Assembly (NCBI RefSeq): GCF_002729955.1
Contig: NZ_PBYA01000056.1
Coordinates: 62,001 to 126,000, forward strand
Direction: 5' to 3'
DNA from: Salinisphaera sp.
Lineage (GTDB): Bacteria > Pseudomonadota > Gammaproteobacteria > Nevskiales > Salinisphaeraceae
DNA length: 64,000 nt
Shown here in pieces: positions 9,116-17,530 of the stretch (position 1 is the stretch's first letter; each line of letters starts with the position of its first letter). The translations under genes were made by a program, and so were the position numbers. The notes beneath the pieces are model-generated. The model did not search any database. It was not told the origin of the DNA and saw only the letters and a list, made by a program, of their open reading frames with translations.

Positions 9116-11203
9116 ATGTTTATCATGCACATCGCCCTGCAAGGGTGTCTTCGAGCCCACGACGTGGAATACGGGCTCACCGCCGATACCGGCGGGCATA
9201 TTCGTTACCTGCTGGAACTGGCCCAGGCCTCGGCACGCGACCCGGATATCGAGCGGATCGATATCATCACGCGCGCCTTCGATGCGGATTTCACCGAGGG
9301 CGACTATCGCAGCGGCTGCGAATACGTGAACCCCAAGGTGCGCATCATCCGGCTGGCCACGCCGGACCCGGCCTACCGCAGCAAGGAAGAACTCTGGGAT
9401 CAGTTGCCGGCGTTCAGCAACGGGTTGATCGACTATATCGACAGCCTGGCGCAGGCGCCGGATATGCTGCATGCCCACTACGCAGACGCCGCCCACGTCG
9501 CCGCCGAGGTCAAGCAGCGGCTGGGTATACCGTTCGTGTTCACCGCCCACTCCCTGGGCCAGCCCAAACGGGATTACGCCGCGAATTCCGGGGCGGCAGG
9601 CACGCCGGCAAACGCGACGCTCGATCGCCGTATCGCGGTGGAAAACCAGGCGCTGCGCGATGCCAGCCTGGTGATCGCGAGTTCGCGCGACGAGGCCGAA
9701 CACCAGTACGCCCAGTATCCGGACTACGATCCGGGGCGTATCCGCGTGATCCGCCCGGCCAGCGACCTGCAGGCCTTTGCGCGGTCCCAGCCCAACGAGC
9801 GCGTGCATGCGTTGATGTCGCGCTTTCTCAACGAGCCGGACAAACCCGCGCTGCTGGCGATCGCACGCCCGGTCACGCGTAAGAACCTGGCGAACCTTAT
9901 CCGGGCCTACGGCGAGTCGCCGGCGTTGCAGGCACGCGCCAATCTGGTGATTCTCGCCGGCGGGCGGCAATCCCTGGATGCGCTCGAACCCGAGATCGCC
10001 GACAACCTGCGCGAAATGCTGGCGCTGATCGATCACTACGATCTGTATGGCCGTATTGCCTACCCGAAGCAGCATCACGGCGCCGACGTGCCGGCGGTCT
10101 ATGCCTGGGCACGCGAGCGCGGCGGGCTGTTCGCCAACGTGGCCTTCAACGAGCCCTTCGGCCTGACCCTGCTGGAAGCCGCGGCCGCGGGGCTGCCGGT
10201 CGTCGCCACCGATTCCGGCGGGCCGAACGACATCATCGAACAGTGCCACAACGGTGTGCTGGTCAATCCCTGCTCGACCGACGCCATCGCCTCAGCCGCC
10301 GTCGAATTGCTCGACGATCATGAACGCTGGTTAGCCTGCCAGGCCGGCGGGCGCAAGGCCACCAGCGTGTTCGACTGGGCGCGCCATGTGGATTACTACC
10401 ACCGGCTTGTGCATCGTCTGTGCGATACCCGCCGCCAACGCAGGGCGCGCGTATCCGCGCCGGCGGACGCCATGCTGGTATGCGATATCGACGGTACGCT
10501 GGTGGGCTGCTCGCAGGGCGTGACGCACTTCAACGCCTGGTATGCCGGGCAGCCGCGGCTGCGCTTCGGCGTGGCCACCGGCCGCAGTTTCCATAGCGCG
10601 CTGCTGATTCTCGAGCAGGCCGGCATTGCCTGGCCGGATTTTCTTATCGCCTGCGTGGGCGCCGAGGTGTATCGGCTGGCGGCCGACGGCGTGACCTACG
10701 TCCGCGATACCCGCTGGGCCGCGCGAATCGGGCAGGGCTGGAACCGAGCCGCGGTTGCCCGAGTGCTGGACGGCGTGGACGAACTCGTCGCCCAGTCGCC
10801 GCTGGAGCAGCGCGAGCACAAGATCAGCTATCTGTGCGAGCCGGGGCAGGACATCGCCCCGCGCCTGCGCGCACTGTTGGCCGAGAACGGCCTGCAGGCT
10901 CGGGTGATTCACAGCAACGATCGCTGCGTTGACGTGCTGCCGATACGTGCCTCGAAAGGCGCGGCGGTCGACTATCTGGCCCAGGCCACCGACACCCACC
11001 ACGAGCGTGTCTATGTGGCCGGTGATTCGGCCAACGATCTGGAAATGCTGCAGACACTGCCCTGCGCCATCGTGGTCGCCAACTATCGCGACGGCCTTGC
11101 CCAGGCCGCGGGGCTGGGGCATGCCTATCTGGCCGGCGCCAGCCATGCCCGCGGCGTGATCGAGGGCGTAGCCCACTTCCAGGCCCAGTGCCACGCCTCG
11201 TGA
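9116..11203 (+). CDS. Sucrose-phosphate-synthase-like GT4 fused to HAD phosphatase
   Basis: A 695-aa two-domain protein. Residues about 1-450 form a GT4 like sucrose-phosphate synthase: GLTADTGGHIRYLLEL near the N-terminus, HAHYADAA, TAHSLG, and NEPFGLTLLEAAAAGLPVVATDSGGP near 340-365. From Asp457 (DIDGTLVG) to the end is a HAD-IIB phosphatase with GDSANDLEML, resembling sucrose-phosphate phosphatase. Such fusions make a phosphorylated disaccharide and dephosphorylate it; sucrose and mannosylfructose are known products and serve as compatible solutes or glycosyl precursors. The exact sugar cannot be read from the sequence. It overlaps the following GT2 by 4 bp. Confidence 0.85.
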   Translation: MFIMHIALQGCLRAHDVEYGLTADTGGHIRYLLELAQASARDPDIERIDIITRAFDADFTEGDYRSGCEYVNPKVRIIRLATPDPAYRSKEELWDQLPAFSNGLIDYIDSLAQAPDMLHAHYADAAHVAAEVKQRLGIPFVFTAHSLGQPKRDYAANSGAAGTPANATLDRRIAVENQALRDASLVIASSRDEAEHQYAQYPDYDPGRIRVIRPASDLQAFARSQPNERVHALMSRFLNEPDKPALLAIARPVTRKNLANLIRAYGESPALQARANLVILAGGRQSLDALEPEIADNLREMLALIDHYDLYGRIAYPKQHHGADVPAVYAWARERGGLFANVAFNEPFGLTLLEAAAAGLPVVATDSGGPNDIIEQCHNGVLVNPCSTDAIASAAVELLDDHERWLACQAGGRKATSVFDWARHVDYYHRLVHRLCDTRRQRRARVSAPADAMLVCDIDGTLVGCSQGVTHFNAWYAGQPRLRFGVATGRSFHSALLILEQAGIAWPDFLIACVGAEVYRLAADGVTYVRDTRWAARIGQGWNRAAVARVLDGVDELVAQSPLEQREHKISYLCEPGQDIAPRLRALLAENGLQARVIHSNDRCVDVLPIRASKGAAVDYLAQATDTHHERVYVAGDSANDLEMLQTLPCAIVVANYRDGLAQAAGLGHAYLAGASHARGVIEGVAHFQAQCHAS

Positions 11204-12075
11204 ACACGAGCGTACTCACCCTGGTACGCGACCGGCGCGCGCATCTGGTCAACCTCATGCACGGGCTCAACGCCCAGTCGCGCCCGCCGGATGAGCTGGT
11301 CATCGCCTGGATGCAGCCCGAAATCGAGCCGGACCTACCGGCCACGGGTTTCGCGGTGCGTCATATCCGGGTGGAGGGTTCCGATCTGCCGCTGGCACGG
11401 GCTCGCAATCTCGCCGCCGAGCGCGCGGCCCACGAAGGGCTGATCTTTCTGGACGTGGACTGCATACCGGCGCCCGAGCTGGTGCAGCGCTATCTCGACG
11501 CGCTGGCCGAACGTGCGGGGCTGTTCATGGGCGAGGTGCGCTATCTACCGGCCGATGCCGTACGCGTCGACGCTGACGGTACGCCGGATTTCGAACGCAT
11601 GGACCGGCTGGGCGAGATTCATCCGGCACGGCCGCGGCTGAAAACCGACGCGCCGGTGTCTGAAGGCGACCCGGGCCAGCTCTGGGGGCTGTCGTTCGCG
11701 CTGCGCCGGGCCGATCACGCCCGTGCCGGTGGTTTCGACGAGGCCTATGAAGGCTATGGCGGCGAAGAAACCGACTACGCCTGGCGTCTGGCGGCCGCGG
11801 GCGTCGACTTCTACTGGCTGGCCGGTGCCCGTGCCTGGCACCAGCACCATCCCCTCTACCGGCCGCCGTATCCGCATTTCGAGGCGATTGTCACCAACGC
11901 CCGTCGTTTCCATGCACGCTGGGGGCGCTGGTGCATGGACTACTGGCTGGGCATGTTTCGCGACGCGGGGCTTATCGACTGGTCGCCCGCGGCCGACGAT
12001 ATCGTCGTGCGGCGCCAGCCGAGCCCCGAAGAAATCCGCGCCGCCCGCCTGGACGGCGAGGTGCGCTACGGCTAG
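11200..12075 (+). CDS. Glycosyltransferase family 2 with C-terminal GT7-type domain
   Basis: A protein of about 291 aa. After a GT2-type start (NTSVLTLVRDRRAHL) come the DVDCIP metal/nucleotide motif near residue 90 and the GGFDEAYEGYGGEETDYAWRL region, which is the glyco_transf_7C signature. I chose GTG 11200 because it gives a 4-bp overlap (GTGA) with the SPS-like gene; another in-frame GTG lies at 11188. Co-transcription with the SPS-HAD fusion suggests it uses or extends the same sugar product, but the acceptor is unknown. Confidence 0.82.
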   Translation: MNTSVLTLVRDRRAHLVNLMHGLNAQSRPPDELVIAWMQPEIEPDLPATGFAVRHIRVEGSDLPLARARNLAAERAAHEGLIFLDVDCIPAPELVQRYLDALAERAGLFMGEVRYLPADAVRVDADGTPDFERMDRLGEIHPARPRLKTDAPVSEGDPGQLWGLSFALRRADHARAGGFDEAYEGYGGEETDYAWRLAAAGVDFYWLAGARAWHQHHPLYRPPYPHFEAIVTNARRFHARWGRWCMDYWLGMFRDAGLIDWSPAADDIVVRRQPSPEEIRAARLDGEVRYG

Positions 12076-12205
12076 TGGCCTTTAACACGGAAGCCAGTAG
12101 CGCCCTCGCTGCACAAAAGCGTGCCAGACAAGGCGGGTGGCGCCGGAGTTAGCTGGTCCAGGGCCAAGCCACGCTACGCTGCGCGACGACTGGGGCTAAC
12201 AGGCC
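12076..12205. other. Convergent intergenic spacer
   Basis: 130 bp between the ends of two convergent glycosyltransferase genes. I see no U-tailed terminator hairpin. Confidence 0.4.
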
Positions 12206-13351
12206 CTAGTTGGCGTTGGCGGCCACCGCCACCGGCTGGGGCGCGCCCGTCGCGTCGTCCCGCCATAGCGTTTCCACGCGCGATTGCAGCCACTCGGCCG
12301 CCCGGGCCGCCGCTTCGGGCGAATACAGGCCGCGCTGGTGTTCGATATCGAGCGTTCGGGCCCGCTCGAGTAGCGCGCGCCAGCCGTCGAGATCGCCCGG
12401 CCAGTTGGGCAGGTGAATCGCCGCACCCACGGCGGCCAGCGACTCGGCCTTGCGCTGCTGCTCATCGAAATACCGCCACTCCGGTGCGCAGATAAACGGA
12501 CGCCCGGCCCGCATGACCTCGTGCACGGTGTTGTCGCCCGCGGAGGCGAGCACGATATCGGCGGCGGCGATGTAGTCGCTGGTATGCGATACCCAGCCGT
12601 GATTGACCAGGTTGGCGAAGTCGGTTTCGTGGCCTTCGCGGTGCAGCGGGCCGACGGTGACGAACAGGGTGTCAGGGGCGGCCCGTGCGGCCACGGTCAA
12701 GGGCGCATAGGGCGTACCCGCGCCGCCGCCGCCGGTGAGGGCGACCACGATCTCGCGATCCAGCGGCAGGCCCAGCGCTCGGCGTGCCGAGACTTTATCG
12801 TCGCGATGTTCGCTGCTGGTACACAGGCCGCCGCTGTAGAAGGTCTTCGCGCGGGCCCAGTCGGGGTAGTCCGCCTGTTCCAGGCGCTCGTCGAAGGGCG
12901 CGAGCATGCCGGCACAGGCATCGTAGGCGGCCAGGTGGCCGGCATCGCCGCGATTGCCGTGCATGCGGATCTTGATCGCCGGTACGCTGGCGATGCGTGC
13001 GAGCAGGGCCAGTTCGGCCGATACGTCGATCACGAACAGCCCGGTATCGCGGTCGTCCAGATGGTCGAGAATACGGCGCATGGTCTGGCGCATCGCGGGC
13101 AGGCCCAGCGGTACGCAGTGCATGACCGACGGCGTGGGCTGGTCGTAGAGTTCGGGCGTGGGAACGGGCGCGCCGATCATGTTCGGCAGGGCGACGATTT
13201 CGATATCGCGCTCGAAGCCGTCGAACAAGGACGGGTCAGCCGTGAGAACGCTGACCGGTTGCGAGGCCGGCAGCTCACGCACGATCGCCATCGTGCGTTG
13301 GGCATGTCCGCGGCCCTGGTGATGAACGAAAAAACTGATCGGTTTGGCCAT
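12206..13351 (-). CDS. MurG-like (GT28-type) glycosyltransferase
   Basis: A 381-aa GT-B protein. It starts MAKPISFFVHHQGRGHAQRT, with the GxGHxxR motif used by MurG/GT28 and related enzymes to contact acceptor and nucleotide sugar. In the C-terminal half VALTGGGGAG and ADIVLASAGDNTVHEVMRAGRPFICAPE match the UDP-sugar binding region of the GT28 family. An in-frame ATG 12 bp upstream (13363) is possible. It converges on the SPS/GT2 pair and is probably the last enzyme gene of the glyco-conjugate island. Family assignment is good; substrate unknown. Confidence 0.8.
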   Translation of the reverse strand: MAKPISFFVHHQGRGHAQRTMAIVRELPASQPVSVLTADPSLFDGFERDIEIVALPNMIGAPVPTPELYDQPTPSVMHCVPLGLPAMRQTMRRILDHLDDRDTGLFVIDVSAELALLARIASVPAIKIRMHGNRGDAGHLAAYDACAGMLAPFDERLEQADYPDWARAKTFYSGGLCTSSEHRDDKVSARRALGLPLDREIVVALTGGGGAGTPYAPLTVAARAAPDTLFVTVGPLHREGHETDFANLVNHGWVSHTSDYIAAADIVLASAGDNTVHEVMRAGRPFICAPEWRYFDEQQRKAESLAAVGAAIHLPNWPGDLDGWRALLERARTLDIEHQRGLYSPEAAARAAEWLQSRVETLWRDDATGAPQPVAVAANAN

Positions 13352-13424
13352 GGGCGAACGCATCGAAGCCCGACGTCGCCGGGCAGGGGAACCATCGCGT
13401 CATGATCGGGGTCGCCGCCGTTCG

Positions 13425-13442
13425 CGGAAACCGTAGTTTCCG
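13425..13442. promoter_or_regulatory. GAAAC-N4-GTTTC dyad
   Basis: CGGAAAC and GTTTCCG form perfect 7-bp inverted arms around CGTA, 74 bp upstream of the MurG-like gene start. The core fits the (G/C)AAAC-N2-4-GTTT(G/C) box described for PsrA-type TetR regulators. Binding is inferred only. Confidence 0.35.
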
Positions 13443-13494
13443 GTAGACCCATTAAATTTTGTTTTGCAGACCGAACCTTTGGGAGATCGCGTGA

Positions 13495-14166
13495 TTACCA
13501 TGCGTCAGGTTTGAGGATCGGCTTTCCTTTGCGGTTGAGCACGGCCCTTGGTAACTGACTTTGTGATAGGTCGTCTGCCTTGAGCTGCCTTCGAGTCCAG
13601 TGGGCTAGCGCATCCAATTGCCCGCTACGTCGACTGGAACGATTGAGCGAAGGCAAAACCACACCCCGGACGATGTCGGGAAAATCGTGTTTGACGATGT
13701 CCAGTGCCGGCGCGAGATCAGAATCGTTACTCACGAGGACGATTTGATTGATGCGGTTGTACGCCGCGTCGCGGTACATGTGCAGGCTAATGTTGACGTC
13801 GGTTTGTTTTTCCTCAAGCACCTCGACCCGCTTGAGTTCGCCCGTTTCCAGTAAACGCGCCTTTTTGATCGTCGAGGCATGATAGCCGTTGATGACTTCT
13901 GTCGGCCCCGAGGGCGCAAACTTCAGCGCGTTGTGGTAGCGGCGTTGCCGATCCGGCGAAGCGGGATCCGATGCGTATCGTCCCAGGACCGGCGCCGTGA
14001 AAAACTTCACGGTGACAAGTTCGAATGCCGGATTCGGCGCCGACTCCATGATGATTTGTTCGATGAGACGACGTAGATCCAACCATTTAAATCGACTACC
14101 GGTGAGCGCCGAGTAGTAGAGGTTATAACCATCGATATAAGCGATGGTGCGTAATGGTCTAAGCAC
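13495..14166 (-). CDS. NYN domain (PIN-like) ribonuclease
   Basis: A 223-aa NYN/PIN-like protein. Conserved acidic residues of the metal site are visible: Asp12 in AYIDGYN, Asp123 in EEKQTDVN and Asp148/Asp150 in VSNDSDL. NYN proteins are predicted RNases in RNA processing, defence and toxin-antitoxin contexts. The tail from about residue 170 is basic and contains KGKPILKPDAW. It stands alone with no antitoxin-like ORF beside it, and by eye its base composition is less GC-rich than the flanking genes. The function in this organism is unknown. Confidence 0.85.
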   Translation of the reverse strand: MLRPLRTIAYIDGYNLYYSALTGSRFKWLDLRRLIEQIIMESAPNPAFELVTVKFFTAPVLGRYASDPASPDRQRRYHNALKFAPSGPTEVINGYHASTIKKARLLETGELKRVEVLEEKQTDVNISLHMYRDAAYNRINQIVLVSNDSDLAPALDIVKHDFPDIVRGVVLPSLNRSSRRSGQLDALAHWTRRQLKADDLSQSQLPRAVLNRKGKPILKPDAW

Positions 14167-14196
14167 GGGATCAGCGGATTGATAGATCTACAAATG

Positions 14197-14225
14197 AAAA
14201 AACCGCCCGAAGGCGGCTTTTTCGC
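14197..14225 (-). terminator. Rho-independent terminator after thiolase (bidirectional)
   Basis: Arms CCGCC/GGCGG enclose a 4-base loop that reads TTCG on the minus strand, where the stem is followed by six U (bases 14202-14197), terminating the thiolase transcript. The plus strand also has a short U run after the stem. Confidence 0.85.
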
Positions 14226-14319
14226 CCCAAGGCGTAGGTCATCGCGACCACGCCAAGGGGTAGGTTAGGAATGAGTATTCAACAAACGCTAGATTGATGC
14301 AATACGTTATTCAAGTTCG

Positions 14320-15522
14320 TTAGAACACTTCGAACAGGCCGGCCGCGCCGATGCCGCCGCCCACGCACATGGTCACGACCACATACTTGGCGCCGCGACG
14401 CTTGCCTTCGATGAGGGCATGGCCGGTCATGCGTGCACCCGACATGCCGTAGGGATGGCCGATGGCGATGGAGCCGCCGTTGACGTTGTATTTGTCCGGG
14501 TCGATGCCCAGATAGTCACGGCAATACAGGCACTGGCTGGCGAAGGCTTCGTTGAGCTCCCACAGGCCGATATCGTCGACCTTCAGGCCATAGCGTTCCA
14601 GCAGTTTCGGCACGGCATAGATGGGGCCGATGCCCATTTCGTCCGGATCGCAGCCGGCTACCGCCATGCCGACATAGGCACCCAGCGGTTCCAGGCCGCG
14701 GCGTTCGGCTTCGGCGGCTTCCATGAGCACGCTGGCCGAGGCGCCGTCTGACAGCTGCGAGGCGTTGCCGGCGGTAATGAAACGGCCTTCGCTGATCTGC
14801 TGGCCGTTCTTGAACACCGGGTTCAGGCCCTGCAGGCCTTCCAGCGTGGTGCTCGGGCGGTTGCCTTCGTCCTTGTCGAGGGTGACTTCGACTTCGCTGA
14901 TTTCGCCGGTCTGCTTGTCCTGCTGCTTCTTGATGGTGGTCAGCGGCACGATTTCGTCGTCGAACTTGCCGGCTTCCTGGGCAGCGGCGGTGCGCATCTG
15001 CGACTGGTAGGCGTATTCGTCCTGGGCGTCGCGCGAGACGTTGTAGCGATCCGCTACGACTTCGGCGGTTTCAAGCATGGACATATAGATGTCCGGACGA
15101 TGCTCGACCAGCCACGGGTCACGGGCACGGAAGGTGTTCTGGTGCTCATTCTGGACCAGCGACACGGATTCGAGGCCGCCGCCGACGACGATGTTCATAC
15201 GGTCGTTGACGATCTGCTTGGCCGCGGTGGCGATACCCATCAGGCCCGAGGCGCACTGGCGGTCGATGGTCATGCCCGGCACCGAAGTCGGCAGGCCGGC
15301 ACGAATCGCGCACTGGCGAGCCACGTTCTGGCCGGTGGAGCCCTGCTGGAGTGCCGCACCCATGATCACGTCGTCGATGTTCTCGCCCTGGAGCTTGGCG
15401 CGCTTGAGGGCATGCTCGATGGCATGGCCGCCGAGCGCCTGTGCCTGGGTGTTGTTGAAGGCGCCGCGATAGGCCTTGCCGATCGGCGTGCGGGCGGTTG
15501 AAACGATGACTGCTTGTCGCAT
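14320..15522 (-). CDS. Acetyl-CoA C-acyltransferase (thiolase)
   Basis: A 400-aa thiolase that cleaves 3-ketoacyl-CoA with CoA to release acetyl-CoA, the last step of a beta-oxidation cycle. Catalytic Cys90 is in DRQCASG, His356 in [10 protein letters not shown] and the second catalytic Cys386 in [11 protein letters not shown]. The chosen ATG has GAGGAG 5 bp upstream; an upstream in-frame start at 15597 has no such site. The length is typical. It is monocistronic, followed by a clear terminator. The divergent intergenic region to the flavoprotein gene holds two dyad elements. It probably serves the acyl-CoA pathways encoded further along the window, which contain no other thiolase. Confidence 0.95.
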   Translation of the reverse strand: MRQAVIVSTARTPIGKAYRGAFNNTQAQALGGHAIEHALKRAKLQGENIDDVIMGAALQQGSTGQNVARQCAIRAGLPTSVPGMTIDRQCASGLMGIATAAKQIVNDRMNIVVGGGLESVSLVQNEHQNTFRARDPWLVEHRPDIYMSMLETAEVVADRYNVSRDAQDEYAYQSQMRTAAAQEAGKFDDEIVPLTTIKKQQDKQTGEISEVEVTLDKDEGNRPSTTLEGLQGLNPVFKNGQQISEGRFITAGNASQLSDGASASVLMEAAEAERRGLEPLGAYVGMAVAGCDPDEMGIGPIYAVPKLLERYGLKVDDIGLWELNEAFASQCLYCRDYLGIDPDKYNVNGGSIAIGHPYGMSGARMTGHALIEGKRRGAKYVVVTMCVGGGIGAAGLFEVF

Positions 15523-15643
15523 GGGACTCCTCGATTGTTCTTGCAGTAAGGGCCTGTAGGTGTCGTTTATCGGCCCGTGCCCGTCGCCGAAGGACAAACG
15601 GGCGCCGCGATGGGCTGAAGGCCGTAGTTAAGGCCGCTATAAG

Positions 15644-15668
15644 TTTTTCGAAACGACCTTTCGAAAAA
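15644..15668. promoter_or_regulatory. Perfect inverted repeat upstream of thiolase
   Basis: TTTTTCGAAA and TTTCGAAAAA are perfect 10-bp arms separated by CGACC, 122 bp upstream of the thiolase ATG. No gene ends just before it on either strand, so an operator is more likely than a terminator. Confidence 0.4.
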
Positions 15669-15807
15669 AGCCGTGTCGCAGTATGTTGAGCCGCGTAAAG
15701 GGCGTCAAGCGAGCTCGACGCCGTCGTTTGACGGCCTCACATGAATGGCGCGCGATCCCTTTGTAACGGTATCGCGGCCTCATGCCATGGCGTATCTTAC
15801 ACGCGGT

Positions 15808-15819
15808 GAACGATCGTTC
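15808..15819. promoter_or_regulatory. GAACGATCGTTC dyad operator candidate
   Basis: A perfect 12-bp palindrome 43 bp upstream of the flavoprotein start. The same sequence occurs at 29094, 44066 and 44135, always in promoter regions of acyl-CoA or transport genes. This looks like a TetR-type operator; the regulator is not identified. Confidence 0.55.
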
Positions 15820-15861
15820 GGTATCCTTCACCCCCTGTTGCGAGAACAAAAAGGAGTCTTC

Positions 15862-16818
15862 ATGTCGCTGGTCGATCAACTCAATGCGCAGATGCGTCTG
15901 CCGGTCATCGGTTCGCCGATGTTCATTCTGTCCAATCCGGATCTCGTGATCGCCCAGTGCATGAGCGGTATCGTCGGCTCGTTTCCGGCGCTGAACGCGC
16001 GCCCGGCCGAGGAGCTGCCGGTCTGGCTCGAGCGGATTACCACCACGCTGGACGAGGCCCGTGCGGCCGACCCGCAGGCCAAGATCGCGCCGTTCGCGGT
16101 GAACCAGATCGTGCATGCGTCGAACGATCGTCTCGAACACGATCTGAAAGCCTGTGCGGACTTCAAGGTGCCGTTGATGATTACCAGCCTGCGCGCCCCG
16201 CATGCCGCGGTGGAAGTGGCCCACGACTACGGCGGTCATGTGTTCCACGATGTGATCAGCGTGCGCCATGCCGAGAAGGCGGTTGAAGCCGGGGTGGATG
16301 GGTTGATCGTGGTTTGTGCGGGGGCGGGCGGCCATGCCGGTACCCTCAGCCCGTTTGCGCTGGTCTCCGAAATCCGCCAGTTCTGGGACGGCCCGTTGAT
16401 TCTGTCGGGCTCGATCACCCGCGGCGAACATATTCTCGCGGCGCAGGCCATGGGCGCGGACTTTGCCTATATGGGTACGCGATTCATCGCCAGCGCCGAA
16501 GCGAACGCGGTGGACGAATACAAGGCGATGGTCACCGAATCCACCGCCAAGGACGTGATCTACTCCAACCTGTTCACCGGCGTGCATGGCAACTATCTGC
16601 GCGGCTCCATCGAAAACGCAGGTCTGGACCCGAACGCGTTGCCCGAATCGGGCAAGGAAGCGATGACCTTCGGCAGCGACCGCGAGAAGAAGAAAGCCTG
16701 GAAGGACATCTGGGGCGCCGGGCAGGGCGTGGGCAGTATCGACAGCGTGCTGCCGGCCAGCGAAATCGTCGACCGCCTGGCGACCGAATACGCCGCCGCG
16801 CGCAAGCGCTTCGCTTAA
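15862..16818 (+). CDS. Nitronate monooxygenase-family FMN oxidoreductase
   Basis: A 318-aa TIM-barrel flavoprotein of the nitronate monooxygenase/2-nitropropane dioxygenase family (also related to FabK). The FMN-phosphate loop region CAGAGGHAG lies near residue 150, and GSITRG and MGADFAYMGTRF further on are family landmarks. Members oxidise alkyl nitronates or act on acyl-thioester-like substrates. AAGGAG lies 6 bp before the chosen ATG; earlier in-frame starts are not supported. A GAACGATCGTTC palindrome lies 43 bp upstream, so expression may follow the organic-acid regulon of this region. The true substrate is unknown. Confidence 0.85.
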   Translation: MSLVDQLNAQMRLPVIGSPMFILSNPDLVIAQCMSGIVGSFPALNARPAEELPVWLERITTTLDEARAADPQAKIAPFAVNQIVHASNDRLEHDLKACADFKVPLMITSLRAPHAAVEVAHDYGGHVFHDVISVRHAEKAVEAGVDGLIVVCAGAGGHAGTLSPFALVSEIRQFWDGPLILSGSITRGEHILAAQAMGADFAYMGTRFIASAEANAVDEYKAMVTESTAKDVIYSNLFTGVHGNYLRGSIENAGLDPNALPESGKEAMTFGSDREKKKAWKDIWGAGQGVGSIDSVLPASEIVDRLATEYAAARKRFA

Positions 16819-17128
16819 GCCGGCACGGTTGTCGCGGTGCCGGCCGGGTGGCTGGCACCGCAGCGGATCAGCGCGCTCTGGCGCCGAATCGCGCACTGAT
16901 CGGGCGCCAGACGCGGCTTGTCCGCGCGTTAGACGCCGGCAGGCGCGTCGAACACGATCACGTATCGCGCTCATGACAGTGGCGGCCGTGCCCTCCGTAA
17001 GACTGCTGATATACCCGCAGCACGGGTTTCGTTTCCATGCGTATTCAACAGCCGCCGCCCCCGCCGGGCGGTGGATACGAATTCTAACGTGGGCGCGGTA
17101 GCGCGCTGACGTCGCAAGGAGCGAAATC
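16819..17128. other. Intergenic region before copper-storage gene
   Basis: 310 bp without a gene. Directly after the preceding stop codon is an 8-bp inverted repeat GCCGGCAC/GTGCCGGC (16819-16844) with a 10-nt loop and no U run, perhaps stabilising the transcript end. An ACCCG-N5-CGGGT dyad lies at 17013-17027. No small ORF with a good ribosome-binding site is evident. Confidence 0.5.
17013..17027. promoter_or_regulatory. ACCCG-N5-CGGGT dyad upstream of csp
   Basis: ACCCG and CGGGT are inverted arms around CAGCA, about 100 bp upstream of the copper-storage gene. It could be a metal-responsive operator, but it does not clearly match a known CueR or CsoR box. Confidence 0.25.
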
Positions 17129-17530
17129 ATGCAAGCAGAAGCCATGCTCAAGAGCCACCCGAACCCGCTGTCGGTTCAGAAACAGCTGGTCGCCTGTGTC
17201 GAAGCCTGCTTCGACTGCGCGCATCACTGCACCGCCTGTGCCGATGCCTGTCTGGCCGAAGACAATGTGGCCGACCTGCGTGGCTGCATCCGAACCGACC
17301 TCGACTGTGCCGACATCTGCAACGCCACCGCGCGTGTGCTGTCGCGCCAGACCGCCTTCGGCGAATCGCCGGCCGCCACGCAGGTGAAGGCCTGCCGCGA
17401 CGCCTGCCAGAAGTGCGCCGCGCATTGTGAAGGCCACGGCGACCAGAACCAGCACTGCGCGCTGTGTGCCGAAGCCTGCAACCGCTGCGTAAAAGCCTGC
17501 GACGATCTGCTGGGCGAGATCGACTCCTAA
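17129..17530 (+). CDS. Four-helix-bundle copper storage protein (Csp3-like)
   Basis: A 133-aa protein with 18 cysteines at 23, 27, 30, 34, 37, 41, 53, 60, 64, 89, 93, 96, 100, 110, 113, 117, 120 and 124, spaced in CxxxC and CxxC steps along predicted helices. This is the pattern of Csp copper-storage proteins, which line the core of a four-helix bundle with Cys to hold many Cu(I) ions. There is no signal peptide or Tat motif, so it matches the cytosolic Csp3 class. AAGGAG precedes the ATG by 8 bp. It is monocistronic with its own terminator. It probably buffers copper in the cytoplasm. Confidence 0.9.
   Translation: MQAEAMLKSHPNPLSVQKQLVACVEACFDCAHHCTACADACLAEDNVADLRGCIRTDLDCADICNATARVLSRQTAFGESPAATQVKACRDACQKCAAHCEGHGDQNQHCALCAEACNRCVKACDDLLGEIDS

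Noticed and set aside
9071-10249. N-terminal extension of the GT4 frame to 747 codons
   Set aside because: It would overlap the divergent SPS-like gene over 1 kb. GT4 domain homology starts at ATG 9070.
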